This document shows, piece by piece, positions 10,688 to 20,777 of a stretch of 64,000 nucleotides of DNA. Origin of the DNA: an uncultured Phascolarctobacterium sp. (GTDB lineage: Bacteria; Bacillota; Negativicutes; Acidaminococcales; Acidaminococcaceae); contig NZ_CALDXR010000034.1 of assembly GCF_937920985.1 (NCBI RefSeq), forward strand, positions 1 through 64,000. The letters are read 5' to 3'. The translations under genes and the position numbers were made by a program. The first letter of the stretch is position 1, and the number at the start of each line of letters is the position of its first letter. The notes beneath the pieces are model-generated. The model saw only the letters and a program-made list of their open reading frames with translations, did not search any database and was not told where the DNA came from.

Positions 10688-10872
10688 GCAATCAGGTGGA
10701 GATATTTTGCCGATATCTTCTTTATAGGGAAGTCCAATGTAATTTTGGCGCTGTTCCGCAACTGTGAAAAGGAGTTGCTTTATCATTAAGCTATGACTTA
10801 AACCTCTTACCAAGGGATGAAGCGGCAATGATTTTAAGCCAGGGTACTGACTGATTGTTGATTAGTAAAGAT
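10688..10872 (+). ncRNA. Cobalamin (adenosylcobalamin-type) riboswitch
   Basis: The leader holds the ordered conserved elements of a cobalamin aptamer. An AGGTG element is near 10694, a GGGAA-type segment near 10727, and the core GCTGTTCCGCAACTGTGA at 10750-10767. The B12-box-like AAGCCAGGGTACTGACTG starts at 10836. Known members of this class bind corrinoid and shut off uptake or synthesis genes. Here the next gene is a giant autotransporter, followed by a YbjN-like gene and a BtuB-like TonB receptor, so all three are probably made when cobalamin is low. A strong terminator at 10971-11010 is the likely expression platform. I identified the aptamer by eye from its motifs; the fold was not computed. 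Confidence 0.85.
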
Positions 10873-10970
10873 CAGCGAGAAAGGACTTTATTAATTGTTG
10901 TAAGTGTTTGTTTGTTACACAATGAGTGGGTCTTTTTTTGCTTGATTTTGTGCTAATTATAGAAAAAATT

Positions 10971-11010
10971 ATAGCACAGCTTGAGCATTATTAAGCTGTG
11001 CTATTTTTTT
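10971..11010 (+). terminator. Riboswitch-controlled intrinsic terminator (attenuator)
   Basis: Perfect 12-bp arms at 10971-10982 and 10993-11004 are followed by six T. The left arm can instead pair with TGTGCTAATTAT at about 10949-10960, giving a mutually exclusive antiterminator. The terminator sits just before the ribosome site at 11031. Confidence 0.8.
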
Positions 11011-11042
11011 ATGAGTTTTATGAGTATATCAAGGAGGCAATT

Positions 11043-14000
11043 ATGAAAAAAGTTTTCAGAAAATCATGGCAAAGTAGGCTTGCACTAGCCGTTACTGCTG
11101 GAATTTTAGCTGCTGGATTTGGTTATATTCCTCAGGCTATGGCGGCAACGTATACTACAGCTATTACTGCGCAGGATAGCGATAACGCAACTTTTGGCAG
11201 CGTTATGAGTACTGATGCTGCAGGTAATAAGGTTTATACGTTTAGCGAAGGAGCAACCTTTAATATGAAGGGTGTTTCTGCTATAGGTGTAGGAAATGTT
11301 GTTCCGTTAGGAGCCATTGTCAATGGTGATCTTAACATTACAAGTCATGGAAAAAAATATAGTGCTACTGGCATTAGTGCTGGTTATTTTAACCCGGATT
11401 TTGATAAAGATGGCACCCAAAGAGCAAGCTTGGTAGTAAATGGTAATGTTACCATGAGAGATAAAGCAGTAGAAGGCGAATGGGGTATTACTGCTAAAAA
11501 TCTTCATGGTGGATATTCAGAATATACTAGTAATCGTTGGGAGCCTGTAGCAATTAAAGCAGGTCTTGCGGGTGATATTACTATCAATGGTAATGTTGAT
11601 ATTGCTGTAAAGGGTACTGGCCTTGCTACAGATCCGTATTATACTGCTTTAAATGTTGATGATTATGGATTATCAAAAATTACACTCAATGGTAATGTAA
11701 ACATTGAAACTCCTGAGGATTTTAAGGATGCATTTTATTCTATTGCCAATTATGGTGGTACTATCAATGTTAACACTGATGGCAGCACAGCTGGAAACAA
11801 GAAGGTTACGCTTAAAGGCAATATGCTGACCATGGGCGAAGATGCTGATGGCAGCGGTGGCGACTTCTTCTATCGTGACGGCAGAACTAATGTTGCTTTG
11901 ACAACCAAAGATTCATCATGGAGTGGCGTTGTTGATAATACAGGTGCTGCACAAACTGGTGAAATTAATCTTTGGCTGCAAAATAATGCAGTTTGGAACC
12001 ATCAAGCCATGTCTAAAACAGATGGTATTTTTTCTGGCGGCTCGCTTCCGAACCCTTCTGACGAGCATTATGGACCATATGATGGTATAACTCATATTAA
12101 TAAATTAACTGGTGGTACGACAGCAGCTAATGCTGGCTTACTTTACCAAAAGGATAAAGCCAACATTGATATAAAAAATTATAGTGGCTACACAACTGTT
12201 TTCTATGAACATACTAATGATGGTACGGATAGCAATCATTATGCAGCTGGTGATGTTATTATCGGAGCAGCAGCTAAGGGATCCCAGATTACCTTGGTAA
12301 CTGCTAATAATGGTGTTGATACAAAAGACGATGGTACTGTTAACAAGGTTTTAAATACATTAGCAGGAAAACTTACCTACAACGATTATAAGAATAATCC
12401 GGACAATCTGAAAGGCAAGGTTGAAATTGCCGGAGGCCTTACTGCTGATAGAGTAGAACTGGCATCTAACAATATTGTCTTTGATGAAACTGGTAAGGGT
12501 GGAACTGCTAACGGTCAGTCAAAAACAAACTTTAATACTGTTTTGACTGGTGATGCAAGTGTTGATAAAGAGTATGTTGGTGATTCCGTAAGACAAGGAG
12601 ACGGCAGCTATAAATTCACAAAAGACAGCACCATAGAGGTTGAGCTTGGTAATAAGCAAGCAGCAATCAATCCTGTGAAGGGTATGGCTGCATTAAAAGT
12701 AGATGCTAATGGTCAAGACCTGAATATTAAAGTACAGGGTAAAAATGCTGACCAAGTATTTGGCATCATGAACGATTTGATTGCTAGCGGCAGCGAACAA
12801 TTAGATAAGACAGTTAGTGTTGATGCTAAAAAGGTAAGCATTCAGGTAGAAAACGAAAAAAGAGCAGAAGGTATTCATGTACAAGGATATAAAAATTGGA
12901 GACCTGGTTCTGTAGCACATCAAGCTGCTGTAAATATCAAGGGTGATGTAAACGTTAATGCCAGTGGCAGCGAATATGCTTTAGGTATCTATGCAAATAA
13001 TGGCGCTAATGTAAATATTGATGGCAACCTGACCATGAAGGGCGAAGACGGTTCCTGGGGCGTGCAAAACAAAAATAATACTGCTTATAATGGAGCACAG
13101 CATGCATGGTTTAATACCAGCGGTATTTATGCAGCAGGCAATGGTACGGCTGGAGTATCTAAGGTAACAGTTAACGGCGATACCGATATTGCAGTTGATG
13201 GTACAGGTGTAGTAGCCAATATTTGTGGTTCTGAAGTTAATTTGAACGGAGCCACCAATATTAAAATCAATGATAAAACAAAAGATTTTGAAGGCCAAGG
13301 CGTACACTATGCAATTGTTGCTACCGAAGGTACCGTCAATGTCAATATGAATGACAGCAAGGATGGAGCAGCCGATCATAAAGTAAACATTTACGGTAAC
13401 GTAGGAACTGATAATTCTGGCATCGTAACTTCTTTTGGAAAGTTTGGCTCTAAAATCAATATGGGCTTGTCTACTAAGGATTCTGAGTTTACCGGTGTAG
13501 TAAGCAAAAACTTTACGGATAAAAATATAGCAGACGGTTATGATGGAACCGTAAATATGTATCTGAGTAATGGCGCTACATGGAATAATGAGATTGTAGG
13601 TAATGCAGTAAATGCTTTTGCAGGCAGCCGCGTAACGAAGCTGGCAGGTGGAGCAAGCGCAGAACAAGCAGGCAACATTTACCAAAAAGACAGCAAAGCG
13701 CTGACGATTGACAACTACAGTGGTCATACTAATATCTTCTATGAGCATGCTGGTGATGGTGTAACTTATAATGCTGGCGATACCATTATCAAGCATGCAG
13801 AAGCTGATTCCAAGGTGAACTTGATTACCAGCAGTAAAGGCTTAACAATTTCGGCTGAAAGTGTTAGCAAAACCTTAAATGCTTTAGCAGGTAAGCTGAC
13901 TTATAGCAGTTATACAAATGGTGAACGTAATTTAACTGGCACTGCGCAGATTGCCGGTGGCTTGACCAGCGATAGCGTGACTATGGCTACTGGTAACATT

Positions 14001-17000
14001 GTTTTTGATGCTTCCGGTAAAGGCAGCGGTATTGATTCTGTAGCTGTTCCTAATCCTCCTGCTGAACAGGAATCCACTTCCTTCGGAACTATTCTTACAG
14101 GTGATAAGGACAAGGATTTGGAATATGTACTTGGTGGCGTAAGACAAGGAGACGGCAGCTATAAATTCACAAAAGACAGCACCATAGAGGTTGAGCTTGG
14201 TAATAAGCAAGCAGCAATCAATCCTGTGAAGGGTATGGCTGCATTAAAAGTAGATGCTAATGGTCAAGACCTGAATATTAAAGTACAGGGTAAAAATGCT
14301 GACCAAGTATTTGGCATCATGAACGATTTGATTGCTAGCGGCAGCGAACAATTAGATAAGACAGTTAGTGTTGATGCTAAAAAGGTAAGCATTCAGGTAG
14401 AAAACGAAAAAAGAGCAGAAGGTATTCATGTACAAGGATATAAAAATTGGAGACCTGGTTCTGTAGCACATCAAGCTGCTGTAAATATCAAGGGTGATGT
14501 AAACGTTAATGCCAGTGGCAGCGAATATGCTTTAGGTATCTATGCAAATAATGGCGCTAATGTAAATATTGATGGCAACCTGACCATGAAGGGCGAAGAC
14601 GGTTCCTGGGGCGTGCAAAACAAAAATAATACTGCTTATAATGGAGCACAGCATGCATGGTTTAATACCAGCGGTATTTATGCAGCAGGCAATGGTACGG
14701 CTGGAGTATCTAAGGTAACAGTTAACGGCGATACCGATATTGCAGTTGATGGTACAGGTGTAGTAGCCAATATTTGTGGTTCTGAAGTTAATTTGAACGG
14801 AGCCACCAATATTAAAATCAATGATAAAACAAAAGATTTTGAAGGCCAAGGCGTACACTATGCAATTGTTGCTACCGAAGGTACCGTCAATGTCAATATG
14901 AATGACAGCAAGGATGGAGCAGCCGATCATAAAGTAAACATTTACGGTAACGTAGGAACTGATAATTCTGGCATCGTAACTTCTTTTGGAAAGTTTGGCT
15001 CTAAAATCAATATGGGCTTGTCTACTAAGGATTCTGAGTTTACCGGTGTAGTAAGCAAAAACTTTACGGATAAAAATATAGCAGACGGTTATGATGGAAC
15101 CGTAAATATGTATCTGAGTAATGGCGCTACATGGAATAATGAGATTGTAGGTAATGCAGTAAATGCTTTTGCAGGCAGCCGCGTAACGAAGCTGGCAGGT
15201 GGAGCAAGCGCAGAACAAGCAGGCAACATTTACCAAAAAGACAGCAAAGCGCTGACGATTGACAACTACAGTGGCCATACTAATATCTTCTATGCGCATG
15301 ATAACGATGGTACAAAAGCAACTGATTTTGATAAATATGGTGATACCATTATTAAGCATGCAGAAGCTGATTCCAAGGTGAACTTGATTACCAATAGTGC
15401 AATTCTTTCTGATGTAGAAAAAGTAAGCAGTATCTTAAGCAATCTTGCAGGCAAGCTGACTTACAGCAGTTATGCAACTGGTGAACGTAATTTAACTGGC
15501 ACTGCGCAGATTGCAGGCGGTCTGACAAGTGATAGCGTGACTTGGGCTTTAAGTGATATTGTGTTTGCTGAAAATGGTAAGGGCGGTACAGATGGAACCT
15601 TTAAGATTCCTGACGCACCGGATCATCAGGTTGCAGCAACCTTCAATAATATGCTGACCGGTAATCAGGCTCATGACTTAGAATACGTACTTGGTGGAGT
15701 AATACAGGAAGATGGCAGCTACAAGTTTACCGAAGACACTGAAATCAGTATAAAAGAAAAAAATACTAAGGTTGGCTCTAAAGATTACGCTGTAGGTGTG
15801 CGTCCAGATAGTGATATTAATATTGATGCTTCTGGTAAGGATTTGAAATTGACTATTAATCCGGAGAGCGGGGTAACTGCTTCTGCTATTTTCCATGAAA
15901 GCAATAAGAAAAATGACATTGCTGCTGATAAGCTTATTATTAAGGCTACAAGCACGGAGCGTGCTGAAGGCATTCATGCTAACAGTGGTACTGTAGATAA
16001 AGCAGTAACAAATATTAATGCTAATGCTGATATTACTGTAGATTCTAAAACCGCAATTGGCGCATATGCAGCAGGAAATGGTGAAATTAATTTTAATGGT
16101 GACGTTAAGATGAAAACTATTTCTAACAGCTCGTCTTTCTATGCGGTAAGCGGTTTATATGCAGGTAGCAACTATGGTATTCAAAAGGGTGGCATAATTA
16201 ATGTAAACGGCGCAGCTGACATTAGTGGTGATGGCGCCGGTGCTTTTGCGAATGGTGGTGGCTCTACCATTAATTTCAACGGAGATACCGCAATTAACGC
16301 AACAAAAGACGGTATGCCTGCATTGATAGCACAAAGTGGTACTATTAATGTTAATATGCCTGCTGAAAAGCTTATGCGTAGCAGTAATGTAGTTCAGATT
16401 ACAGGTAATGCTGTAGCTGGCACTGGATCTGCATACTCTTCTGAACCTGAAACTAAGACTATTATTAATGTTAATTTAGATAACAAGAGATCTTATTGGA
16501 ATGGTGTTGCATACAACCAATTCCCGGAAGCAGGAATTAGTGCAGGTGGAAAAACCTTTACTGGTGATATAAATCTGTACTTGAGTAATAGCGCTGTATG
16601 GACTAATGAAAAGCAAGGCGAATTACCGTCTGCATGGGGTGGTGAAGCATTTACCGGCAGCAGAATCAGTAATTTTGTTGGTGGCAAGGACTACAGCAGC
16701 TCTGGATATATTTTCCAAAAAGATAGCCAAGAATTAACTATTAACAACTATAGCGGCAGCACAATTCTGGTATATGATCATGGTGATACAAAGGGTACTG
16801 ATGTAGCTGATTACACTGCTGGCAATACCAAAATTAAAAATGCAGCTGAAGGCTCTTTGATTACATTGTCTACAAGCAGTAAAAATATCAACGTTAATGA
16901 TAAAGATAATGTTGAAAGCGTAATGAATGCTTTGGCACAAAAGCTTTATTATGCAAATGCTGGTACTGATACTAACTTGAAAGGTCAGGTGCAAATTGCT

Positions 17001-18020
17001 GGTGGTTTAACAAGTGATTCTGTTGCAATGTATCTTGGCGACATGAAGTTTGATTCTGCTGATGCAGGTAAAGGTATGTATGAGCTTGGCACTGCACATA
17101 AAACATATACGCAGCAAGAATCTGAGCTTGTTAAAGATACACGTACTGCAATGATGAGCAATATGCTGAGCTGGCGTAATGTTGCTGGGGACAGCTATAA
17201 TCGTCGTGCAATGATGCTTGATGATGACAAAGCTGGTGTTTGGGCAAGAACCTATGGCGGTCAGACTAAATATAGTGGTAACAATACTTCCTTTAATGGT
17301 AGCTATTGGGCTGGTCAAGTTGGCTATGATATGAACTTGGCTAATGGCTGGAATTTGGGCGTAGCATTTGATTATCAGGATGGTAATGACACTTATCAAA
17401 ATGGCAGCGGCGATACTAAGCTCTATACTTTAGGTTTCTATGGAAGCACTGCTCTTGCAAATGCTGGCTATTTAGATGTAAATGCCAAGATTGGTCACGT
17501 GAAAAATGAGTTCAAGGCTTCTAATGCTAGTGGTACCCTTAATGGTGATTATAGCGCTACAGGTTATAGTCTGTCTGCACAATACGGTAAACGTTTTGGA
17601 GATATCAAAACTGGCTATTTTGAACCTCAAATGCAATTAACATGGTCTCGTTTGGGTAGTGCCGACTATACTGCTTCTGCAGGCGCTTTGGGCAGCGTGA
17701 ATGTAAATCAGGATGCATTTAACAGCTTTGTTGCTCGTGTTGGCTTAGAAGCCGGACAAGCTAGTGAACATGGTAACTACTATGCTCGCTTGAATCTGAT
17801 GCATGAGTTCTCTGGTGATGTAAATACTCACCTGCTTGATAGTGATGGCGGTACTAAGGATACAAGCTATGATTTGAAGGGCACTTGGAGTGAACTGACT
17901 TTGGGTGGTACCTATAACCTTAGCAAGTGCAGCAATTTCTACGCCGACGTAACTAAGACCTTAACCGGTGATTATAAACAGGACTGGAAGGTTAATGCTG
18001 GCTTGAGATTTACCTTTTAA
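11043..18020 (+). CDS. Giant autotransporter under cobalamin riboswitch
   Basis: I place the start at ATG 11043, giving 2325 residues. AAGGAGG at 11031-11037 sits 5 bases upstream, and the product begins with a signal peptide (MKKVFRK..., cleavage near QAMA). The longer frame from 10998 would overlap the terminator stem. The passenger consists of long beta-helix repeat modules with many NG/GN turns. The last ~290 residues form an autotransporter barrel ending in Phe (LRFTF). Two modules are almost identical over ~1.1 kb at the DNA level (12588-13723 and 14139-15274). The barrel differs from those of the other two autotransporters here. Position behind the riboswitch and ahead of a BtuB-like receptor suggests a role linked to corrinoid capture or scarcity at the cell surface. 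That role is inference. Confidence 0.9.
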   Translation: MKKVFRKSWQSRLALAVTAGILAAGFGYIPQAMAATYTTAITAQDSDNATFGSVMSTDAAGNKVYTFSEGATFNMKGVSAIGVGNVVPLGAIVNGDLNITSHGKKYSATGISAGYFNPDFDKDGTQRASLVVNGNVTMRDKAVEGEWGITAKNLHGGYSEYTSNRWEPVAIKAGLAGDITINGNVDIAVKGTGLATDPYYTALNVDDYGLSKITLNGNVNIETPEDFKDAFYSIANYGGTINVNTDGSTAGNKKVTLKGNMLTMGEDADGSGGDFFYRDGRTNVALTTKDSSWSGVVDNTGAAQTGEINLWLQNNAVWNHQAMSKTDGIFSGGSLPNPSDEHYGPYDGITHINKLTGGTTAANAGLLYQKDKANIDIKNYSGYTTVFYEHTNDGTDSNHYAAGDVIIGAAAKGSQITLVTANNGVDTKDDGTVNKVLNTLAGKLTYNDYKNNPDNLKGKVEIAGGLTADRVELASNNIVFDETGKGGTANGQSKTNFNTVLTGDASVDKEYVGDSVRQGDGSYKFTKDSTIEVELGNKQAAINPVKGMAALKVDANGQDLNIKVQGKNADQVFGIMNDLIASGSEQLDKTVSVDAKKVSIQVENEKRAEGIHVQGYKNWRPGSVAHQAAVNIKGDVNVNASGSEYALGIYANNGANVNIDGNLTMKGEDGSWGVQNKNNTAYNGAQHAWFNTSGIYAAGNGTAGVSKVTVNGDTDIAVDGTGVVANICGSEVNLNGATNIKINDKTKDFEGQGVHYAIVATEGTVNVNMNDSKDGAADHKVNIYGNVGTDNSGIVTSFGKFGSKINMGLSTKDSEFTGVVSKNFTDKNIADGYDGTVNMYLSNGATWNNEIVGNAVNAFAGSRVTKLAGGASAEQAGNIYQKDSKALTIDNYSGHTNIFYEHAGDGVTYNAGDTIIKHAEADSKVNLITSSKGLTISAESVSKTLNALAGKLTYSSYTNGERNLTGTAQIAGGLTSDSVTMATGNIVFDASGKGSGIDSVAVPNPPAEQESTSFGTILTGDKDKDLEYVLGGVRQGDGSYKFTKDSTIEVELGNKQAAINPVKGMAALKVDANGQDLNIKVQGKNADQVFGIMNDLIASGSEQLDKTVSVDAKKVSIQVENEKRAEGIHVQGYKNWRPGSVAHQAAVNIKGDVNVNASGSEYALGIYANNGANVNIDGNLTMKGEDGSWGVQNKNNTAYNGAQHAWFNTSGIYAAGNGTAGVSKVTVNGDTDIAVDGTGVVANICGSEVNLNGATNIKINDKTKDFEGQGVHYAIVATEGTVNVNMNDSKDGAADHKVNIYGNVGTDNSGIVTSFGKFGSKINMGLSTKDSEFTGVVSKNFTDKNIADGYDGTVNMYLSNGATWNNEIVGNAVNAFAGSRVTKLAGGASAEQAGNIYQKDSKALTIDNYSGHTNIFYAHDNDGTKATDFDKYGDTIIKHAEADSKVNLITNSAILSDVEKVSSILSNLAGKLTYSSYATGERNLTGTAQIAGGLTSDSVTWALSDIVFAENGKGGTDGTFKIPDAPDHQVAATFNNMLTGNQAHDLEYVLGGVIQEDGSYKFTEDTEISIKEKNTKVGSKDYAVGVRPDSDINIDASGKDLKLTINPESGVTASAIFHESNKKNDIAADKLIIKATSTERAEGIHANSGTVDKAVTNINANADITVDSKTAIGAYAAGNGEINFNGDVKMKTISNSSSFYAVSGLYAGSNYGIQKGGIINVNGAADISGDGAGAFANGGGSTINFNGDTAINATKDGMPALIAQSGTINVNMPAEKLMRSSNVVQITGNAVAGTGSAYSSEPETKTIINVNLDNKRSYWNGVAYNQFPEAGISAGGKTFTGDINLYLSNSAVWTNEKQGELPSAWGGEAFTGSRISNFVGGKDYSSSGYIFQKDSQELTINNYSGSTILVYDHGDTKGTDVADYTAGNTKIKNAAEGSLITLSTSSKNINVNDKDNVESVMNALAQKLYYANAGTDTNLKGQVQIAGGLTSDSVAMYLGDMKFDSADAGKGMYELGTAHKTYTQQESELVKDTRTAMMSNMLSWRNVAGDSYNRRAMMLDDDKAGVWARTYGGQTKYSGNNTSFNGSYWAGQVGYDMNLANGWNLGVAFDYQDGNDTYQNGSGDTKLYTLGFYGSTALANAGYLDVNAKIGHVKNEFKASNASGTLNGDYSATGYSLSAQYGKRFGDIKTGYFEPQMQLTWSRLGSADYTASAGALGSVNVNQDAFNSFVARVGLEAGQASEHGNYYARLNLMHEFSGDVNTHLLDSDGGTKDTSYDLKGTWSELTLGGTYNLSKCSNFYADVTKTLTGDYKQDWKVNAGLRFTF
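12588..13723 (+). repeat. Internal duplication, copy 1
   Basis: A direct repeat of about 1136 bp within the autotransporter gene, identical by eye to 14139-15274 at an offset of 1551 bp (517 codons, frame preserved). The first mismatch is T at 13724 against C at 15275, and divergence follows after about 13743. Confidence 0.95.
14139..15274 (+). repeat. Internal duplication, copy 2
   Basis: Second copy of the ~1.1-kb direct repeat. Lack of visible synonymous drift points to recent duplication or gene conversion. Flanking module sequence after the repeat is only partly similar. Confidence 0.95.
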
Positions 18021-18041
18021 ATAATTTTATAATATGTTTTT

Positions 18042-18079
18042 GTTTAGGCAGAGCTATTTGGCTCTGCCTAACAAAAAAA
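18042..18079 (+). other. Intercistronic hairpin
   Basis: TTAGGCAGAGC (18044-18054) pairs perfectly with GCTCTGCCTAA (18061-18071) around a 6-base loop. Flanking T-rich and A-rich runs extend the stem. No T-tract follows, so it is not a standard terminator. It may mark RNA processing, stability or partial polarity between the autotransporter and the next gene. Confidence 0.55.
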
Positions 18080-18104
18080 TTATGATGAGTAAAGGAGTAA
18101 AAGT

Positions 18105-18620
18105 ATGACTAAAACAGAAAAAAATGTAGAAACTACTGAAGCTGAAATTAAAAATACGAAAAAAAGCAAAAGCACTCAAGCTAAAGAGCAAACTATTGCT
18201 GCTAAAAAAATTACAGCCTTGAAGGATTTTGCTGATAAAAACGGCATCAAAGGCTTGGAATATATTCAAATCAACGAAAATAATTTATTGATTAATACTA
18301 AGCTGTTGATAGAAGGACAAGTATTACCGCTGTTTGTTGTGGTTAACAACACTGTCTATACGTATATTCAAGCACATTTAGTGACTATTACAGCTGAAAA
18401 ACAGGCAGAAACCCTGAAGTATTTAAATGAATTAAATAATGAATTTAATATGCTTAAGTATAGTGTTAATCCTCAGGGCAATGTTGTGTTGACATTTAGT
18501 GTGCCTTCTGCCGATGATAAATTTGAACCAGCTTTAATTTTTGCTTTAGTAGATCAATTAAAAGACCATCTGGAAGGTCATTTTTCTGGTCTTATGGAAA
18601 AAATATGGAGTAAAAAATAA
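18105..18620 (+). CDS. YbjN-like small cytoplasmic protein
   Basis: The product has 171 residues. ATG 18105 follows AAAGGAG at 18091-18097. The N-terminal ~45 residues are charged and Lys/Thr-rich. The rest has the alternating strand-helix pattern of YbjN-type domains (chaperone-like fold related to type III secretion chaperones), roughly residues 50-165. No signal peptide or membrane segment is present. The gene lies between the riboswitch-controlled autotransporter and a TonB receptor and probably shares their transcript. A chaperone or regulatory role for the outer-membrane cargo is possible but unproven. The family assignment is from pattern only. Confidence 0.75.
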   Translation: MTKTEKNVETTEAEIKNTKKSKSTQAKEQTIAAKKITALKDFADKNGIKGLEYIQINENNLLINTKLLIEGQVLPLFVVVNNTVYTYIQAHLVTITAEKQAETLKYLNELNNEFNMLKYSVNPQGNVVLTFSVPSADDKFEPALIFALVDQLKDHLEGHFSGLMEKIWSKK

Positions 18621-18655
18621 TTATAGGGAATGAGTATAAAAGAAGGTAGAGAGAT

Positions 18656-20584
18656 ATGCTTAGTGTAAATAGAAAGAAATTATATGCAGCAGTAATGAGT
18701 ACTGTTTTAGCTGCAAGTTTTTCAACATCAGCTTTTGCTGAGGAAGAGGCTGACTTATCGGAATTTTCGTTAGACACAATGGTTGTAACAGCAAATCGTG
18801 TTTTGACTAAAATTACGGATGCAAAGGCTGACATCAGTGTAGTTGATCGTAAAACAATTGAAGAAATGCATATGACCAATGTGGAAGAGGCATTGCGTGT
18901 TGTACCAGGTGTTCAGTTTTTAAATAATGGTGGTAGCGGTGCTTTAAATGCAAACTTAAATGGTATTCGCATTAATGGCAGCAAGGAAATAGTAGTTTTA
19001 GTAGATGGTGTACGTGTAACTGATTTCCAAGGTGATAGCAGTGGATACATCTATGCTTCCTTAATGAATAATATGGATAACGTTGAACGAGTAGAGGTGT
19101 TGCGCGGCAGTGCTGGTACAGTTTATGGCAGTGGTGCCAAAGGCGGCGTAATTAACATTATTACACGTAAAATCAACGAAGCAAAAACCACTTTAGATAT
19201 TTCAGGCGGTACGTTTGGAAAACAGCATTATAAATTGAATACCATGGGTCGACAGGATAAGGTTGGTTACAATGTCTATTATGATAAAACCAAGAGCGGT
19301 GATGTCAAAGACGGTGAAGGAAAAAAATGGCCAAGCAGTCTTGATTCGCAAGCATTAGGCCTGAAGGTTACATATGATTTCACAAATGATCATACGCTTA
19401 CCATGAGCTATGATAGGAATAAGGCAGATTATAGCGGTTTTGATTTAGTTGAAGGAAAAACCTACGAAGGTAATAATAAAAGTGATAATTTCACATTAAA
19501 GGATGACATTAAGTTCTCTGATAAATGGAGTAATAGCTTTAGCTATCGACATAGTAATACAAAAGGTAACTATGCTCAAAGTAATCATTGGATAAAGAAT
19601 GCACAAAGCGACTATACGTATAATTTTATTAATGAACAAGCTCGCTATACGATGTCCAGACATGATTTTGTTTTCGGCATTGATTATTCAGAGGGCAAGA
19701 ATAATATAAGCCAAAATGTAAGTAGCGCTAGTACTGAAAAGGGTAATTTTAAGCTGAAAAATACATCTTATTATATTCAGGATGATTGGGAAATTATTCC
19801 TAAAGTAACATTGTCCGGTGGTTTACGATATGATAAGCCTACAAATAGTTCAGGTAATGGTGTACAGCTTGATACGCATACATCAAAGAGCTATAAAATT
19901 AGCTGGGATGTTACTGATAATGATACTATTTATGCAGGAAAAAGCGATTTCTACATTCTTCCTAGCATGCATCAGCTGTTAGACAAAAATTATGGTAACA
20001 GGGGATTGAAGGCTGCTGAAGGCCATACAAATTCCATAGGTTACAATAAAACTTTTGATGATAATAATATTTTGACATTAAATTGGTTTGAAACTATAAG
20101 TGATGTTGCAATCGGTTTACCGGCAAATGGTAAATATAACAATTATACTGATGGTATTGCACGTGGCTGGAATATGCAATACATGACGCAAATTGATGAG
20201 AACTGGAATGCTAATATTGGCTGGGCACACTTGTTCCAACATTGTTCTGGCGACAATCTTGATATGGGTTATTATCCTAAGGATATGGCAACGTTTAGCA
20301 TTTTCTATAATTATGCTAAGGTTAAAGCAGGTTTAGATGGATATTATTTCATGCGTAAGATAAATAATGAATATGCCGGCAAAAATGGATGGCCCGCTGA
20401 TAATTATGCTGTAGTAAACTTAAGTGCTAGCTATGCACCTACGAAAGATTTGAATATTTATTTCAAGGTGGATAACTTGTTCGACAAATTATATGCTGAG
20501 CATACAGATAATATTCATGGTGGTAAAGGTTGGTATTCTATGCCAGGCCGCAGCTTTGTATTGGGCATGCAATTTACTTTCTAA
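18656..20584 (+). CDS. TonB-dependent outer-membrane receptor, BtuB-like
   Basis: This 642-residue protein has a signal peptide (cleavage near SAFA) and then a TonB box of the BtuB type (DTMVVTANR, residues ~39-47). The plug domain, about residues 50-170, carries the VLVDGVRV and GGVINIITRK motifs. A ~22-strand barrel follows and ends in aromatic Phe (MQFTF). Such receptors import metal chelates and corrinoids using TonB/ExbBD energy. Location downstream of a cobalamin riboswitch, with no promoter visible in between, supports a corrinoid substrate. It is the most diverged of the four receptors in this window. Confidence 0.9.
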   Translation: MLSVNRKKLYAAVMSTVLAASFSTSAFAEEEADLSEFSLDTMVVTANRVLTKITDAKADISVVDRKTIEEMHMTNVEEALRVVPGVQFLNNGGSGALNANLNGIRINGSKEIVVLVDGVRVTDFQGDSSGYIYASLMNNMDNVERVEVLRGSAGTVYGSGAKGGVINIITRKINEAKTTLDISGGTFGKQHYKLNTMGRQDKVGYNVYYDKTKSGDVKDGEGKKWPSSLDSQALGLKVTYDFTNDHTLTMSYDRNKADYSGFDLVEGKTYEGNNKSDNFTLKDDIKFSDKWSNSFSYRHSNTKGNYAQSNHWIKNAQSDYTYNFINEQARYTMSRHDFVFGIDYSEGKNNISQNVSSASTEKGNFKLKNTSYYIQDDWEIIPKVTLSGGLRYDKPTNSSGNGVQLDTHTSKSYKISWDVTDNDTIYAGKSDFYILPSMHQLLDKNYGNRGLKAAEGHTNSIGYNKTFDDNNILTLNWFETISDVAIGLPANGKYNNYTDGIARGWNMQYMTQIDENWNANIGWAHLFQHCSGDNLDMGYYPKDMATFSIFYNYAKVKAGLDGYYFMRKINNEYAGKNGWPADNYAVVNLSASYAPTKDLNIYFKVDNLFDKLYAEHTDNIHGGKGWYSMPGRSFVLGMQFTF

Positions 20585-20616
20585 TTTCGTTATCTTTCCA
20601 TTTATATACTCATGTT

Positions 20617-20640
20617 GTGGCGCTGCTTCGGCAGCGCTGC
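20617..20640 (+). other. Hairpin with TTCG loop after TonB receptor
   Basis: GGCGCTGC (20619-20626) and GCAGCGCT (20631-20638) pair around TTCG. A T-run appears only 20 bases later, so it may be a weak terminator or an RNA 3'-end stabiliser. The remaining gap to 20778 also holds a 7-bp hairpin (20721-20727 with 20737-20743). I found no convincing promoter. Confidence 0.5.
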
Positions 20641-20777
20641 AAAACTACATGTTAAAGTTTTTTTAGTTAGAAGGCATTACAGCCTATATCTTTTTATAAG
20701 TTGTAAAGCTTTTTATACAATCGTCAGATTGATGAGCTGACGAAAAATAACTATTTTTTGATAAGGAGGATTATATT

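Noticed and set aside
10998..11042. Upstream start for the second autotransporter
   Set aside because: It would begin inside the terminator stem. ATG 11043 has AAGGAGG at good spacing and begins a signal peptide.
18042..18079. Hairpin as a transcription terminator for the riboswitch operon
   Set aside because: No T-tract follows the stem on the plus strand, and the next gene starts with its own ribosome site 30 bases later.
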